A stretch of DNA of 64,000 bases from Flavobacterium sp. J27 (GCF_004303025.1 NZ_PJQW01000006.1:32713-96712); one strand, 5' to 3'; positions 36,337 to 46,259 are shown, counted from the first letter of the stretch. Numbers and translations: made by a program. Notes: generated by a model from the letters alone, not told the origin.

Positions 36337-36340
36337 AAAT

Positions 36341-36382
36341 TTAAAATACCTTTTTCTAATTACTTTAGAAAAGGTATTTTAA
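36341..36382. terminator. Bidirectional hairpin terminator
   Basis: A long AT-rich hairpin, arms TTAAAATACCTTTTTCTAA and TTTAGAAAAGGTATTTTAA with a small bulge and a short loop, between the convergent regulator and zinc-ribbon genes. Confidence 0.75.
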
Positions 36383-36410
36383 TATTTGAAAAGGATAAAC
36401 AAATTTAGCT

Positions 36411-37247
36411 TTATTCCTCAGTTTGTTCGGTCTTGGTTTTTTCGTTTGCTTCTTTTATCTTTAATTTGGTGTCATAAAAAGGCAATAGTAATTCGGAATC
36501 AGCATATTTACCGCTCAAATCAGATCCTTCGGGTGTTTTTACTAAAAGCATATTCCATTTGCCATCAACACCTATGTAAGTTTGATATTTTTCCTCTTTT
36601 ACAATTAAATCAAGACATTTTTCTACCGCATATACTAATTCTTTTCTAGAAGATGGTTCAATTTTTTTCATATCACCCACTTTTAATAAAATAAGTAACT
36701 TATCCTCATTAATTTTAGAATAATATCTAATTTTATCCATATCTACACCTTCTATTGAAAGATCTATACAGGTTTTTAAATAGAACGAAATAGAATCTGT
36801 TTTTTTATCTGGTTTACTTCTTGTTTTGTAGATATCATCTTCTAAATATTCAGTTCTAACATCATCAAGAGATTCATCAACTTCGTCCTTGTTGAAAAGA
36901 TAACCAATAAACATAGATAGTAGTGAAAAAACTACAAAAGCAAAAATAAGTAAACAGCCGCAACCTTGCCAAGTTGGCGATTTTGGTGGATCAGCTTCTT
37001 GACTTTTAACGAGACTTTGTTTAATAGTTTCATTTAAATCTGATTCAGCATACGATTTTTTGCAATGGCTACATTCTAAAATGGTAGTTTTCCCAACAGG
37101 TAAAAAAGGAATCCAAAAAATATGAAAATAGCGCGAATAGGTAGTAGCAACTAGTGTGTTTTGATGATTGCAATTAACACATTCTGTGTTGTCTTCAAGA
37201 GCTTTTCTGTGAATTCTTGAAGCTCTAGTTCCAAAAAGAAATAGCAT
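36411..37247 (-). CDS. Zinc-ribbon membrane protein
   Basis: A 278-residue protein starting MLFLFGTRASRIHRK. A zinc ribbon (CVNC about 22-25 and CSHC about 59-62) encloses the aromatic stretch FHIFWIPFLPVGK, as in the flavobacterial zinc-ribbon proteins I know. A membrane segment follows (about 97-117, CLLIFAFVVFSLLSMFIGYLF). A C-terminal 150-residue domain of unknown type ends with Lys/Glu/Thr. The frame extends to 37319, but the family normally starts at this Met. Role unknown. Confidence 0.75.
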   Translation of the reverse strand: MLFLFGTRASRIHRKALEDNTECVNCNHQNTLVATTYSRYFHIFWIPFLPVGKTTILECSHCKKSYAESDLNETIKQSLVKSQEADPPKSPTWQGCGCLLIFAFVVFSLLSMFIGYLFNKDEVDESLDDVRTEYLEDDIYKTRSKPDKKTDSISFYLKTCIDLSIEGVDMDKIRYYSKINEDKLLILLKVGDMKKIEPSSRKELVYAVEKCLDLIVKEEKYQTYIGVDGKWNMLLVKTPEGSDLSGKYADSELLLPFYDTKLKIKEANEKTKTEQTEE

Positions 37248-37387
37248 AAATATGGGCTTAATTTTAGCTAAAATAGAAAAAAAATAGTACAAAAAAATTT
37301 TTATTTGTAAAAGTAACATGCAAAAAGGGTATGCCTAGTAAAAGACAAAATTATATTCAAGTTAAAAATGAATAATAAGTCGATTAG

Positions 37388-37504
37388 TTTTTTGCAAAAA
37401 GTTTAGATACCAATATTTCTAAATTATGCCTTAAATTAAAAGAAGATGCATCAATTAAATTACTTAATATTCATGGTGTAGGATATGAATTGGAGATTGA
37501 TTAA
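37388..37504 (+). pseudogene. Decayed C-terminal end of a second membrane-spanning regulator
   Basis: Translation gives FFAKSLDTNISKLCLKLKED followed by ASIKLLNIHGVGYELEID and a stop. This aligns with the last 38 residues of the regulator at 35461-36336 (GRSLDTYISKLRMKLKED, SIKLLNIHGVGYKLEIN). A TAG precedes it and no start or upstream domains are found, so only the tail of a duplicated gene remains. The 404-bp region 37248-37651 otherwise holds no intact gene. Confidence 0.8.
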
Positions 37505-37651
37505 ATTGACAATATTTTCTCATTTGAATTTTGTAATTTTTTTACATTATAAATTTGAAGTTTTTACCTATTATTTAATGCTTTATTTAGTTGTAATGAA
37601 ATTCTTTTAATAATTTTTTTCTTTCCAGTTATTATAGGAATATCATTACCT

Positions 37652-37891
37652 TCATGATTTATATCTGTGGACAAATGAATCTTTATACAAGTTATGAAAT
37701 TTATTGCTTTCGAAATCTTTCATTAACATTTCATAGGCTTCTTTAATTTCTTTAAAACGTTCTTCATAAAATGGATCATTATTATTTTTATCTGGATGAA
37801 ACTTTAGAGCATTAAACTTATAAGCTTTTTTTATTTCTTCTTTCGAACAATTTTGTTTTAAACCTAAAATCTGATAATAATTTTTACTCAT
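37652..37891 (-). CDS. Short J-domain (DnaJ-like) protein
   Basis: A 79-residue protein that is almost only a J domain (YYQILGLKQNCSKEEIKKAYKFNALKFHPDKNN), with the HPD motif intact at about 33-35. J domains stimulate Hsp70 ATPase. Just past the stop, the +1 frame stays open to 37564 and encodes STDINHEGNDIPIITGKKK and more, so the gene may be frameshifted and once longer. The start at 37891 was chosen over 37930. Confidence 0.7.
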   Translation of the reverse strand: MSKNYYQILGLKQNCSKEEIKKAYKFNALKFHPDKNNNDPFYEERFKEIKEAYEMLMKDFESNKFHNLYKDSFVHRYKS

Positions 37892-38102
37892 TTTACGGTT
37901 AAAGTAAATATTTAATTTTTTTAGAATCACTTAACCAAATATATCAAAAAAAAAAGCTCAAATTTTATCTTTTTTCAACTCAAACTCACAACAAACAACC
38001 AACAACAGAAAACTTCTTAACCCTTTTGTCAATAACTTATAAAACACAGACTTTCATTTTTTAAAGAGAAATAGTATATTGCACAAAATCCAAAATCTGT
38101 TT

Positions 38103-39959
38103 ATGCTAGAGCAAAATCAATATACCGAAGACAATATTCGTTCACTCGACTGGAAAGAGCATATTCGTATGCGTCCCGGTATGTACATTGGAAAATTGGG
38201 AGACGGTTCCTCTCCAGACGACGGAATTTATATCTTACTCAAAGAAGTTATCGACAACTGTATCGATGAATTTGTTATGGGTGCTGGAAAAACCATTGAA
38301 GTAACCATAAAAGATAAATTAGTGACCGTGCGCGATTATGGTCGTGGAATTCCTTTAGGGAAAGTGGTAGACGTAGTTTCTAAAATGAATACTGGTGGTA
38401 AATACGATTCCAAAGCTTTTAAAAAATCAGTTGGTTTAAATGGTGTGGGTACCAAAGCGGTAAATGCATTATCGAACTACTTTAGAGTAGAATCGGTACG
38501 TGATAACCAACAAAAAGCAGCAGAATTTTCAGCGGGTAATTTAACTACGGAAGAAGAAGTAATTGAAACAACGAAGCGTAAAGGAACCAAAGTATCTTTT
38601 GTTGCCGATGAGACCATTTTTAAAAATTATAAGTATCGTAATGAATACATCATTAAGATGCTTAAGAACTATTGTTATTTAAATCGCGGTTTAACGATTT
38701 ATTACAATGGAGAAAAATTTGTATCGGAGCATGGATTAAAAGATTTGCTAGAGGAAAACATTGCAGAAGAAGATATGGTGTATCCTATTATTCATCTGGA
38801 AGGTAATGATATTGAAATCGCCTTAACCCATAGTAAATCACAATATTCTGAAGAATATCATTCGTTTGTAAACGGACAAAATACGACGCAAGGAGGAACG
38901 CATTTAGGTGCTTTTCGGGAAGCGATTGTAAAGACGATTAAAGAGTTTTATAATAAAAATTTTGAAGCTTCCGATATCCGAAAATCCATTGTTTCTGCCA
39001 TTTCTGTAAAAGTGGAAGAACCGGTTTTTGAATCCCAAACCAAAACCAAATTAGGTTCTACCGATGTGGGACCAAAAGGACCTACAGTGCGTACGTTTGT
39101 CAATGATTTTGTAAAAACGAAACTAGATAATTTCTTACATAAAAATCCGGAAACAGCAGATGCTTTATTGCGTAAGATTTTACAAGCAGAACGCGAAAGA
39201 AAAGAACTTTCTGGTATTCGTAAGTTAGCCAAAGACAGAGCTAAAAAAGCAAGTTTGCATAATAAAAAACTACGCGATTGTCGGGTACATTTAACCGATG
39301 CTAAAAATCCAAGAAGTTTAGAAAGCACGCTTTTTATTACGGAGGGAGATTCGGCTTCTGGATCAATTACGAAATCAAGAGATGTGAACACACAAGCGGT
39401 TTTTAGTTTGCGCGGAAAACCGTTGAATTCGTATGGAATGACCAAAAAAATTGTCTACGAAAACGAAGAATTCAATTTGTTGCAAGCCGCTTTAAACATT
39501 GAAGAAGATATGGGCGATTTGCGTTATAATAATATTGTTATTGCAACCGATGCCGATGTCGATGGAATGCACATTCGCTTGTTGTTAATCACCTTCTTTT
39601 TACAGTTCTTTCCCGAATTAATAAAAGACGGTCATTTGTATATTTTACAAACGCCATTATTCCGTGTGCGTAACAAAAAAGAAACGATTTATTGTTATAC
39701 TGATGAAGAAAGGGTCAATGCGATTGAAAAATTAAAACCAAAACCAGAAATTACCCGATTCAAAGGATTGGGAGAAATTTCACCAGACGAGTTCAAACAT
39801 TTTATAGGAGACGATATTCGTTTAGATCCTGTTATGCTGGATAAAGCGACTTCCATTGAAACCTTGCTAGAGTTTTATATGGGTAAAAACACGCCAGACC
39901 GACAAGATTTTATTATCAATAATTTGAAAGTGGAATTGGATGTAATTGAAAAGGAATAG
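38103..39959 (+). CDS. parE: DNA topoisomerase IV subunit B
   Basis: A 618-residue type IIA topoisomerase ATPase subunit. GHKL ATP-binding elements are [18 protein letters not shown] and [13 protein letters not shown]. The Toprim domain has EGDSASGS and [10 protein letters not shown], and [10 protein letters not shown] and RFKGLGEI follow. At 618 residues it has the short ParE-like length. The frame opens at TTG 38079, but ATG 38103 fits the family start ([30 protein letters not shown]). parC follows in the same direction 72 bp later, supporting ParE over GyrB. Confidence 0.93.
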   Translation: MLEQNQYTEDNIRSLDWKEHIRMRPGMYIGKLGDGSSPDDGIYILLKEVIDNCIDEFVMGAGKTIEVTIKDKLVTVRDYGRGIPLGKVVDVVSKMNTGGKYDSKAFKKSVGLNGVGTKAVNALSNYFRVESVRDNQQKAAEFSAGNLTTEEEVIETTKRKGTKVSFVADETIFKNYKYRNEYIIKMLKNYCYLNRGLTIYYNGEKFVSEHGLKDLLEENIAEEDMVYPIIHLEGNDIEIALTHSKSQYSEEYHSFVNGQNTTQGGTHLGAFREAIVKTIKEFYNKNFEASDIRKSIVSAISVKVEEPVFESQTKTKLGSTDVGPKGPTVRTFVNDFVKTKLDNFLHKNPETADALLRKILQAERERKELSGIRKLAKDRAKKASLHNKKLRDCRVHLTDAKNPRSLESTLFITEGDSASGSITKSRDVNTQAVFSLRGKPLNSYGMTKKIVYENEEFNLLQAALNIEEDMGDLRYNNIVIATDADVDGMHIRLLLITFFLQFFPELIKDGHLYILQTPLFRVRNKKETIYCYTDEERVNAIEKLKPKPEITRFKGLGEISPDEFKHFIGDDIRLDPVMLDKATSIETLLEFYMGKNTPDRQDFIINNLKVELDVIEKE

Positions 39960-40031
39960 TTCACAGCTTACAGTTTTAAGTGTACATTTTACTGTCAACT
40001 TTTTACTGTTAACCGTTAACCAAAAATATAA

Positions 40032-42728
40032 ATGAAAGACGAAGAAGAAAACGTAAACCCAGACGAGCAAAACGAATTAGGAAACGAATCTCAAGAAACA
40101 GAAGGCTTTGATGACATCAAAACATCAGGACATCATTTCTACGAAAACAACGAAAATCCAGAAGATACCATTACAAAAGTAACGGGTATGTACAAGGATT
40201 GGTTTTTAGATTATGCTTCTTATGTAATTTTAGAACGTGCTGTTCCTGCTATTGAAGACGGTTTTAAACCTGTACAACGCAGAATTATGCACTCCATGAA
40301 AGAGTTAGACGATGGTCGTTACAATAAAGTAGCGAACATTGTTGGACATACCATGCAGTATCATCCGCACGGAGACGCGAGTATTGGTGATGCCATGGTG
40401 CAAATAGGTCAGAAAGACTTGTTGATTGATATGCAAGGAAACTGGGGAAACATTCTTACAGGCGATAGTGCTGCGGCTTCTCGTTATATTGAAGCGCGAA
40501 TTTCTAAGTTAGGTCACGATATTTTATATTCACCAAAAATTACTGAATGGGGACTTTCTTATGATGGTCGTAGAGCAGAACCCATTAATTTACCAGTAAA
40601 ATTCCCATTGCTTTTAGCACAAGGAGCAGAAGGTATTGCAGTAGGTTTGTCAACCAAAGTATTGCCGCACAATTTCAACGAACTAATTGATGCTTCCATT
40701 AAAATATTAAAAGGAAAACCGTTTACCATTTATCCTGATTTTCCAACAGCTGGTATTGCGGATGTTTCTAATTATAACGATGGAATGCGTGGCGGTCGTG
40801 TAAGAGTTCGTGCCAAAATCAGTCAGTTAGACAAAACCACTTTAGTTATTTCTCAAATTCCTTTTTCAACGAATACTTCAACCTTAATTGATAGTATTTT
40901 GAAAGCCAATGAAAAAGGGAAGATTAAAATCAAACGAATTGAAGATAATACAGCGGCTGAAGTAGAAATTTTAATTCACCTTCCAGCAGGCGTTTCTCCA
41001 GATAAAACAATCGATGCATTATATGCGTTTACCGCTTGCGAAACTTCTGTTGCACCTTTAGGTTGTGTGATTGAAAATAACAAACCATTGTTCATTGGAG
41101 TTTCAGACATGCTGAAAATTTCGACGCAAAGAACGGTGGATTTGTTAAAAAGAGAGTTGGAAATCCAATTGGATGAATTGGAAAACAAATGGCATTTTTC
41201 AACCTTAGAGAAGATTTTTATTCGTGAAGAAATGTACATCGATTTTAAATTGTATGGTGATAGAGAATCATTATATGAATACTTGTACAAACGTTTCGAA
41301 CCGTTTAAAAAAGATTTGGTGCGCGATATTCATGACGAGGATTTACAAAAATTAACGCAAATTCCAATGATTCGTATTACACGTTTCGATTCGGATAAAG
41401 CGGATGAAGCCATCGCTAAGTTGGAAGCTGAAATGGAACAAGTAAAACACGATTTGGAACATATTATCGATTTTACAATCGCTTTCTTCACCAAATTAAA
41501 AGACAAATATGGTAAAGGTCGTGAAAGACAAACCGAATTAAGAAGTTTTGATACGATAGAAGCGACTAAAGTAGTCTTGAGAAACACCAAATTATTTGTC
41601 AATAGAGAAGAAGGATTCCTTGGAACAGGATTGAAAAAAGACGAATATGTTGCGGATTGTTCTGATATAGACGATGTGATTGTTTTCCTTAGAGATGGTC
41701 GCATGGTAATTACTAAAGTAGACGACAAGAAATTCATTGGTAAAGACATCATCCATATAGCTGTTTTCGATAAAAATGACAAACGAACCATTTATAATGT
41801 AATTTATAGAGATGGAAAGAATGGGGCGACCTTTATAAAACGATTTAATGTTTCGGGTGTAACTAGAGATAAAGAATACCACATTACCCAAGAAAAACCA
41901 GGTTCGCAAATTTTATATTTCTCACACAATCCAAATGGTGAAGCAGAAGTTGTAACCATACTTTTACGTCAGGTGGGAAGCATCAAAAAACTGAAATGGG
42001 ATTTAGATTTCTCTGAAATTTTAATCAAAGGAAGAGGTTCTAAAGGAAATACGGTTTCTAAGTATCCAATCAAAAAAATAGAATTAAAAGAAAAAGGAAT
42101 TTCAACCCTTCGTCCTAGAAAGATTTGGTTTGATGATACCGTGCAACGCTTAAATGTAGATGGAAGAGGTGAATTATTGGGCGAATTTAAGCCCAATGAT
42201 CGTTTGCTTATTATCCATCAATCTGGTAAAATAAAAACGATTATTCCAGAACTATCTACTCATTTTGAAGAAGATATGATTGTGTTGGAAAAATGGAAAC
42301 CAAGTAAGCCTATTTCAGCGATTTATTATGATGGTGAAAAAGAACGCTATTACGTAAAACGATTTGTGATTGAAAATGAAAATAAAGAAGAAATTTTTAT
42401 TTCTGAACACGATAAATCACAATTAGAAATTGTTTCAACCGATTGGAAACCAATGGCTGAGGTAGTTTTTGCCAAAGTAAAAGGTGTTCAAAAAGAAACC
42501 ATTCAGGTTAATTTAGAAGAATTTATTGCCGTAAAAGGCATTAAAGCATTGGGTAACCAATTAACCGCAGATAAAATAAAACAAATTAATTTATTAGAAT
42601 CTTTACCATTTGAAGAACCAGTAGAACCTGAACCAGAAAAAATGGAAGTAACCGATGAAGAGTCGGTTTCAGAAAATATAAAAACCGATTTGGAAGATGA
42701 CGGTCAAATTACGTTAAGTTTAGACTAA
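40032..42728 (+). CDS. parC: DNA topoisomerase IV subunit A
   Basis: An 898-residue DNA-cleaving subunit. The catalytic tyrosine is Y152 in AAASRYIEARIS. The helix that corresponds to the quinolone region reads HPHGDASIGDAM, so the canonical Ser is Ala116 with Ser117 beside it, and the Glu position is Asp120. A C-terminal beta-pinwheel covers about 540-820. The tail is acidic (EEPVEPEPEKMEVTDEESV in part). Together with ParE it decatenates daughter chromosomes. Confidence 0.93.
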   Translation: MKDEEENVNPDEQNELGNESQETEGFDDIKTSGHHFYENNENPEDTITKVTGMYKDWFLDYASYVILERAVPAIEDGFKPVQRRIMHSMKELDDGRYNKVANIVGHTMQYHPHGDASIGDAMVQIGQKDLLIDMQGNWGNILTGDSAAASRYIEARISKLGHDILYSPKITEWGLSYDGRRAEPINLPVKFPLLLAQGAEGIAVGLSTKVLPHNFNELIDASIKILKGKPFTIYPDFPTAGIADVSNYNDGMRGGRVRVRAKISQLDKTTLVISQIPFSTNTSTLIDSILKANEKGKIKIKRIEDNTAAEVEILIHLPAGVSPDKTIDALYAFTACETSVAPLGCVIENNKPLFIGVSDMLKISTQRTVDLLKRELEIQLDELENKWHFSTLEKIFIREEMYIDFKLYGDRESLYEYLYKRFEPFKKDLVRDIHDEDLQKLTQIPMIRITRFDSDKADEAIAKLEAEMEQVKHDLEHIIDFTIAFFTKLKDKYGKGRERQTELRSFDTIEATKVVLRNTKLFVNREEGFLGTGLKKDEYVADCSDIDDVIVFLRDGRMVITKVDDKKFIGKDIIHIAVFDKNDKRTIYNVIYRDGKNGATFIKRFNVSGVTRDKEYHITQEKPGSQILYFSHNPNGEAEVVTILLRQVGSIKKLKWDLDFSEILIKGRGSKGNTVSKYPIKKIELKEKGISTLRPRKIWFDDTVQRLNVDGRGELLGEFKPNDRLLIIHQSGKIKTIIPELSTHFEEDMIVLEKWKPSKPISAIYYDGEKERYYVKRFVIENENKEEIFISEHDKSQLEIVSTDWKPMAEVVFAKVKGVQKETIQVNLEEFIAVKGIKALGNQLTADKIKQINLLESLPFEEPVEPEPEKMEVTDEESVSENIKTDLEDDGQITLSLD

Positions 42729-42731
42729 TAA

Positions 42732-42766
42732 AAAAAAGCTGTATTGAAAAATACAGCTTTTTTATT
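42732..42766. terminator. Bidirectional intrinsic terminator
   Basis: An AGCTGTATT/AATACAGCT stem with a GAAA loop flanked by eight A and six T, between convergent parC and the serine hydrolase gene. Confidence 0.9.
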
Positions 42767-42783
42767 TTTTTTTCATGTTTATT

Positions 42784-44646
42784 TTAGAATAAATCATAAT
42801 TAGGATAAGCCGATACATTTTTCACTGCTGTGGATAAATCGTTAAGCATTTTACTTAAATTAGAATCATTAGAAGGTGCGTTATTCACAATGATAGCAAT
42901 ACTATAACCACCACCTATTTCCGCCAACCAAGATCTTGATCCGCCATGAGCACCGTTATGATTTTGTCGGTCTCCTGAAACACTCCAACCGCATGCATAA
43001 CCCGGTGATAAAGTTGTGTCTTGAGTTAAAATAGTATGCGTACTTGCTTTGATAATATCTGGAGGAGTTGCGCTTCCATCTACTTTACCTAAATATTTTA
43101 CTAAATCGATTGGTCTCGCTACCCAGCCACCAAAACCAGCCCATAATTGCATGTTTTGTTTGGTTTCTGGAGTATAATGTGCTTCATTTGATTTTACACT
43201 TCCATTGGCTAAACCAACATACATTCCTGAACCTACACCAGAAGGAGTCAATACATTATTACGAATAAAAGCCTCATAGGATTGTCCGCTTATTTGTTGG
43301 ATTATACAAGCTAAGATAAAATAACCCGTATTAGAATAAGAATATTTCGTGTTAGGATCAAATTTTAGTAAATCAGAGGATTTTAATAGCATCTTCATGG
43401 TATCATCATAAGTTTTGTCTTTATTCCAAAATTCTGCCTCTCCATTACAAGTACGTAAACCTGATGTATGATGTAATAATTGCGAAACCGTAATTTGATT
43501 TAATTTAGTTTTGTCTGCAGGTGTTGGATATTTAGAACCTAGAATGCTATTTGGTCCAAATACTTTTTGGTTCATACTAATTTTATTTTGCTCTAATAAT
43601 TTCATTATTCCAGCAGCAGTAACTCCTTTAGAAATACTCATAATTCGCATCGAATGATTTGGAGATAAGTATTCGTTTTTGGATTTATCTGCATAACCAT
43701 AAGCTTTAGCAAAAACTAATTTTCCATTTTTGGTAACCGCAAATGACAAGCCGTCTACACCTTGGGTTTTCATGTAATTGTTAGCCGCATTATCTAAAAT
43801 AGTTAAATCAGATGATCTCATCGCTGTATTTGTCCAAAAGGCGTTGTATTTATCACCACTACCAGAAGCAAAAGCATTCACAAATTCAGGAACATAGCCT
43901 TGGTAATACATATTGTCAAATGTATGTTGGTAATTCACTCTGCTTAAACCATGTCTGGCTGCCCATGCAGGTGTAGCCGATTTTTCCCAAACTGCAGCAT
44001 ATAAATCGGTATTTCCTTTTTGGTAACCGCTTACTGATTTTAAATGGTATCCTTTATTCGTACAGTCATCAAATGCTTTTTGATAATCTGCTGCTGAAAG
44101 ATTATGTCTTGCAATAATAGCTCCTGATTTTTTTTCCCAAAAGGCTAAAAAATATTCTTTTCCATTTACTACATAACCACACACTTGTTGTAATTGGTAA
44201 CCTAATTTGCCATAATCATCAAATGCTTTTTGATAATCAGTCGAAGTCATATTGTGTCTTGCTTTCCAAGCTCCACCAGCTCTTTTATCCCAAATAGCGG
44301 CAAATTTTGCTTGATTACCTACAGCATAACCTGATAAACATACAGGTCTGTACCCTTTACTTACTTTGTCATTAAAATCTTTTTGATAATCAGAAGAAGA
44401 CATACCATGTCTAGCAGCCCAAGCTGGACCAGCTATTTTTTTCCAAATAGCAGCATATAATTCTTTTCCATTGCTAGTGTATCCAGAAAGAGACGTTACG
44501 CGATACCCTTTCGCATTTAAATTGTTAAATTCAGTTTGATACTGAGCAGAAGTCATTGCATGTCTCGCTACAAATTGAGCAGACATTGTTGCAGTAATAA
44601 ATAATAATACCGCGACTAAATTTTCTTTTTTAAATAATTGTTTCAT
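42784..44646 (-). CDS. Exported serine hydrolase with five N-terminal tandem repeats (polyglycine-hydrolase-like)
   Basis: A 620-residue protein with a signal peptide (about 1-23). Five repeats of about 50 residues follow (about 27-70, 78-120, 129-171, 179-221, 230-272), each starting ARHxM/L and ending AAIW-like. A beta-lactamase/DD-peptidase-like domain (about 280-610) has SISK (337-340), YSN (437-439) and HGG (567-569), a complete serine active site. The repeat-plus-serine-hydrolase layout resembles fungal polyglycine hydrolases and bacterial tandem-repeat proteins. The substrate is unknown; peptide or amide hydrolysis outside the cell is inferred. It is a single gene. Confidence 0.88.
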   Translation of the reverse strand: MKQLFKKENLVAVLLFITATMSAQFVARHAMTSAQYQTEFNNLNAKGYRVTSLSGYTSNGKELYAAIWKKIAGPAWAARHGMSSSDYQKDFNDKVSKGYRPVCLSGYAVGNQAKFAAIWDKRAGGAWKARHNMTSTDYQKAFDDYGKLGYQLQQVCGYVVNGKEYFLAFWEKKSGAIIARHNLSAADYQKAFDDCTNKGYHLKSVSGYQKGNTDLYAAVWEKSATPAWAARHGLSRVNYQHTFDNMYYQGYVPEFVNAFASGSGDKYNAFWTNTAMRSSDLTILDNAANNYMKTQGVDGLSFAVTKNGKLVFAKAYGYADKSKNEYLSPNHSMRIMSISKGVTAAGIMKLLEQNKISMNQKVFGPNSILGSKYPTPADKTKLNQITVSQLLHHTSGLRTCNGEAEFWNKDKTYDDTMKMLLKSSDLLKFDPNTKYSYSNTGYFILACIIQQISGQSYEAFIRNNVLTPSGVGSGMYVGLANGSVKSNEAHYTPETKQNMQLWAGFGGWVARPIDLVKYLGKVDGSATPPDIIKASTHTILTQDTTLSPGYACGWSVSGDRQNHNGAHGGSRSWLAEIGGGYSIAIIVNNAPSNDSNLSKMLNDLSTAVKNVSAYPNYDLF

Positions 44647-44852
44647 TTTTTTTTGTTTTTTTACCTGTTTGGGTAATTGATTTTTTGTTTGACAAAGGTA
44701 AGTTCCTATAACTTTTTGATAAAGAGTAGTAATACTGTTTTTTTAGGGTAAAATACCCTGTTTATTTTGCTGTATTTTTACGGTTTGTCTATTACTTGAA
44801 AGTTTATATTTTGATTAACATCTACTTAGTATTAAAATATGTTTTTTTTTTG

Positions 44853-44860
44853 TAAATTTG
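44853..44860 (+). promoter_or_regulatory. -7 promoter box opening the copper island
   Basis: TAAATTTG matches TAnnTTTG and ends 9 bp before ATG 44870, so the transcript would have a very short leader. Confidence 0.45.
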
Positions 44861-44869
44861 GTTTTGATT

Positions 44870-45232
44870 ATGAAGCAGTATCGTTATATGTTAGTGTTTG
44901 TATTTCTTGGGTTCTTATTGAAGCCAAATGAAACCTATGCTTGTTCGAAAAATGTTGCTACAGAAAAAACATGCTGTACTTCTGCAAAAAATAAATTTCA
45001 AAAGAAACAGCATACCTGTTCAGACGATAAAGAAGAAAATAAATCCTGTCAAGGAAATTGTGATAATAGCAATTGTAATGTAAGTCTTGCTTTTTCAAGT
45101 ATTTTACCAAATAACTATTCTATAAAGTTAAATAATGTAGTCTTTTTACATGGAAAGACTAATTTTAGTTATTTAGAAAAAAGAAATACCATTCCTTATT
45201 TTTCCATTTGGTCTCCTCCTAAAATAAGTTAA
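44870..45232 (+). CDS. Cys-rich exported small protein of a copper cluster
   Basis: A 120-residue protein with a signal peptide (MKQYRYMLVFVFLGFLLKPNETYA). The next 45 residues hold seven cysteines (ACSK, TCCT, TCSD, SCQG, NCDN, NCNV), many charged residues and one His. The C-terminal half is plain. It probably binds Cu(I) or has structural disulfides outside the inner membrane. The link to copper is by position: a DUF3347 protein, DUF305, a Cu ATPase and a multicopper oxidase follow. The frame opens at TTG 44858; ATG 44870 is preferred. Confidence 0.7.
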   Translation: MKQYRYMLVFVFLGFLLKPNETYACSKNVATEKTCCTSAKNKFQKKQHTCSDDKEENKSCQGNCDNSNCNVSLAFSSILPNNYSIKLNNVVFLHGKTNFSYLEKRNTIPYFSIWSPPKIS

Positions 45233-45319
45233 TTTATACTACTGTCTAGCCATAAGTGTGGCTTTTTGTCTTTTTTTAGAAAAAGAAGTATTATTATTTA
45301 CAAATTAACTTTATAAACA

Positions 45320-46153
45320 ATGAAATCAATTCAAAGAATAATGATGCTACTATTTGTATTAGTAGCATTTACATCATGTAATGCACAAATTAAAAATGAA
45401 ACTTCTATTACAGAAAAAATAGCAGGTAATTGCGGAATGTGTAAAAAAACTATCGAAAAAGCTGGAAATTTAAAAAATGAAGCTTCCGTAAATTGGGATA
45501 AAGAATCAAAATTAGCCACCATTACTTTCGATTCTAAAAAAACAAGTAAAGATGCCATATTAAAGCGTATCGCTTTGGCAGGCTATGATAATAATTCCTA
45601 TTTAGCGCCTAAGGAAGCCTATGATAATTTACCTCAATGTTGTCAATATGAAAGATTAAACAAGCAAGAAAGCGTTGTAATGCCATCAAATACAAAGCAT
45701 GAAGAAAATTCTGAAGGAACTCAAACAAATTTAGAAAAAGTGTTTGAAACGTATTTTGAATTAAAAGATGCTTTGGTAGATTCCAATTCTAAATCGGTGT
45801 CAAAGTTAGCTTCTGATTTAGTAATCCTTATAGAAAAAGTTGATATGCATTCTTTAGATGCAAAAACACATAGGTTTTGGATGGAAAAAAAGATGCACTT
45901 AAAAGAAAACGTTTCCACTATTGCGAATTCAAAAAAACTAGAAGGACAACGAGCAAACTTCATAGAGTTATCTGAAAATATGTATGCTTTGATGAAAACT
46001 TCTAATTTGAACAATGCAATTTACTATCAGCATTGCCCTATGGCTAATGATGGAAAAGGAGCGAATTGGTTAAGCAAAGAAGAGGAAATTAAAAATCCAT
46101 ATTATGGAAGTATGATGTTATCCTGTGGTAAAACAATTGAAACTTTAAAATAA
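45320..46153 (+). CDS. Copper-binding HMA-DUF3347 lipoprotein
   Basis: A 277-residue lipoprotein (lipobox VAFTSC). An HMA-like domain (about 25-95) has the metal motif CGMC (38-41); a CQYE-type pair (QCCQ) follows near residue 108. A DUF3347 domain (about 138-277) ends in YYQHCPMANDGKGANWLS and a further Cys (LSCGK). DUF3347 occurs on CusB-like efflux and copper proteins, where the His/Cys/Met region binds copper. A periplasmic metal-binding role is inferred from the domains and neighbours. Confidence 0.85.
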   Translation: MKSIQRIMMLLFVLVAFTSCNAQIKNETSITEKIAGNCGMCKKTIEKAGNLKNEASVNWDKESKLATITFDSKKTSKDAILKRIALAGYDNNSYLAPKEAYDNLPQCCQYERLNKQESVVMPSNTKHEENSEGTQTNLEKVFETYFELKDALVDSNSKSVSKLASDLVILIEKVDMHSLDAKTHRFWMEKKMHLKENVSTIANSKKLEGQRANFIELSENMYALMKTSNLNNAIYYQHCPMANDGKGANWLSKEEEIKNPYYGSMMLSCGKTIETLK

Positions 46154-46158
46154 GTTGT

Positions 46159-46195
46159 AATGAGATTGTTATGTAAATTGTATAACAATCTCATT
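46159..46195 (+). terminator. Terminator-like hairpin after the HMA-DUF3347 gene
   Basis: A perfect 14-bp stem, arms AATGAGATTGTTAT (46159-46172) and ATAACAATCTCATT (46182-46195), with a 9-base loop. The following T run is broken (AAATTTTAAAAT), so it may attenuate more than stop transcription within the island. Confidence 0.6.
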
Positions 46196-46259
46196 AAATT
46201 TTAAAATAGCCATATATAAACTTATTTATATTTTTATGTCTATTAAAAATATAAACATT

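Noticed and set aside
38948..39445. 165-residue minus-strand ORF inside parE
   Set aside because: It lies wholly opposite a well-conserved topoisomerase gene, has low-complexity Ser/Leu/Phe content and no family resemblance. It is a shadow frame.
41330..41909. Overlapping minus-strand ORFs inside parC
   Set aside because: Both run antisense to conserved parC coding sequence and have the composition of frame shadows.
45331..46014. Minus-strand ORFs opposite the HMA-DUF3347 gene
   Set aside because: They are antisense to a gene with clear domains and show no start context or motif.
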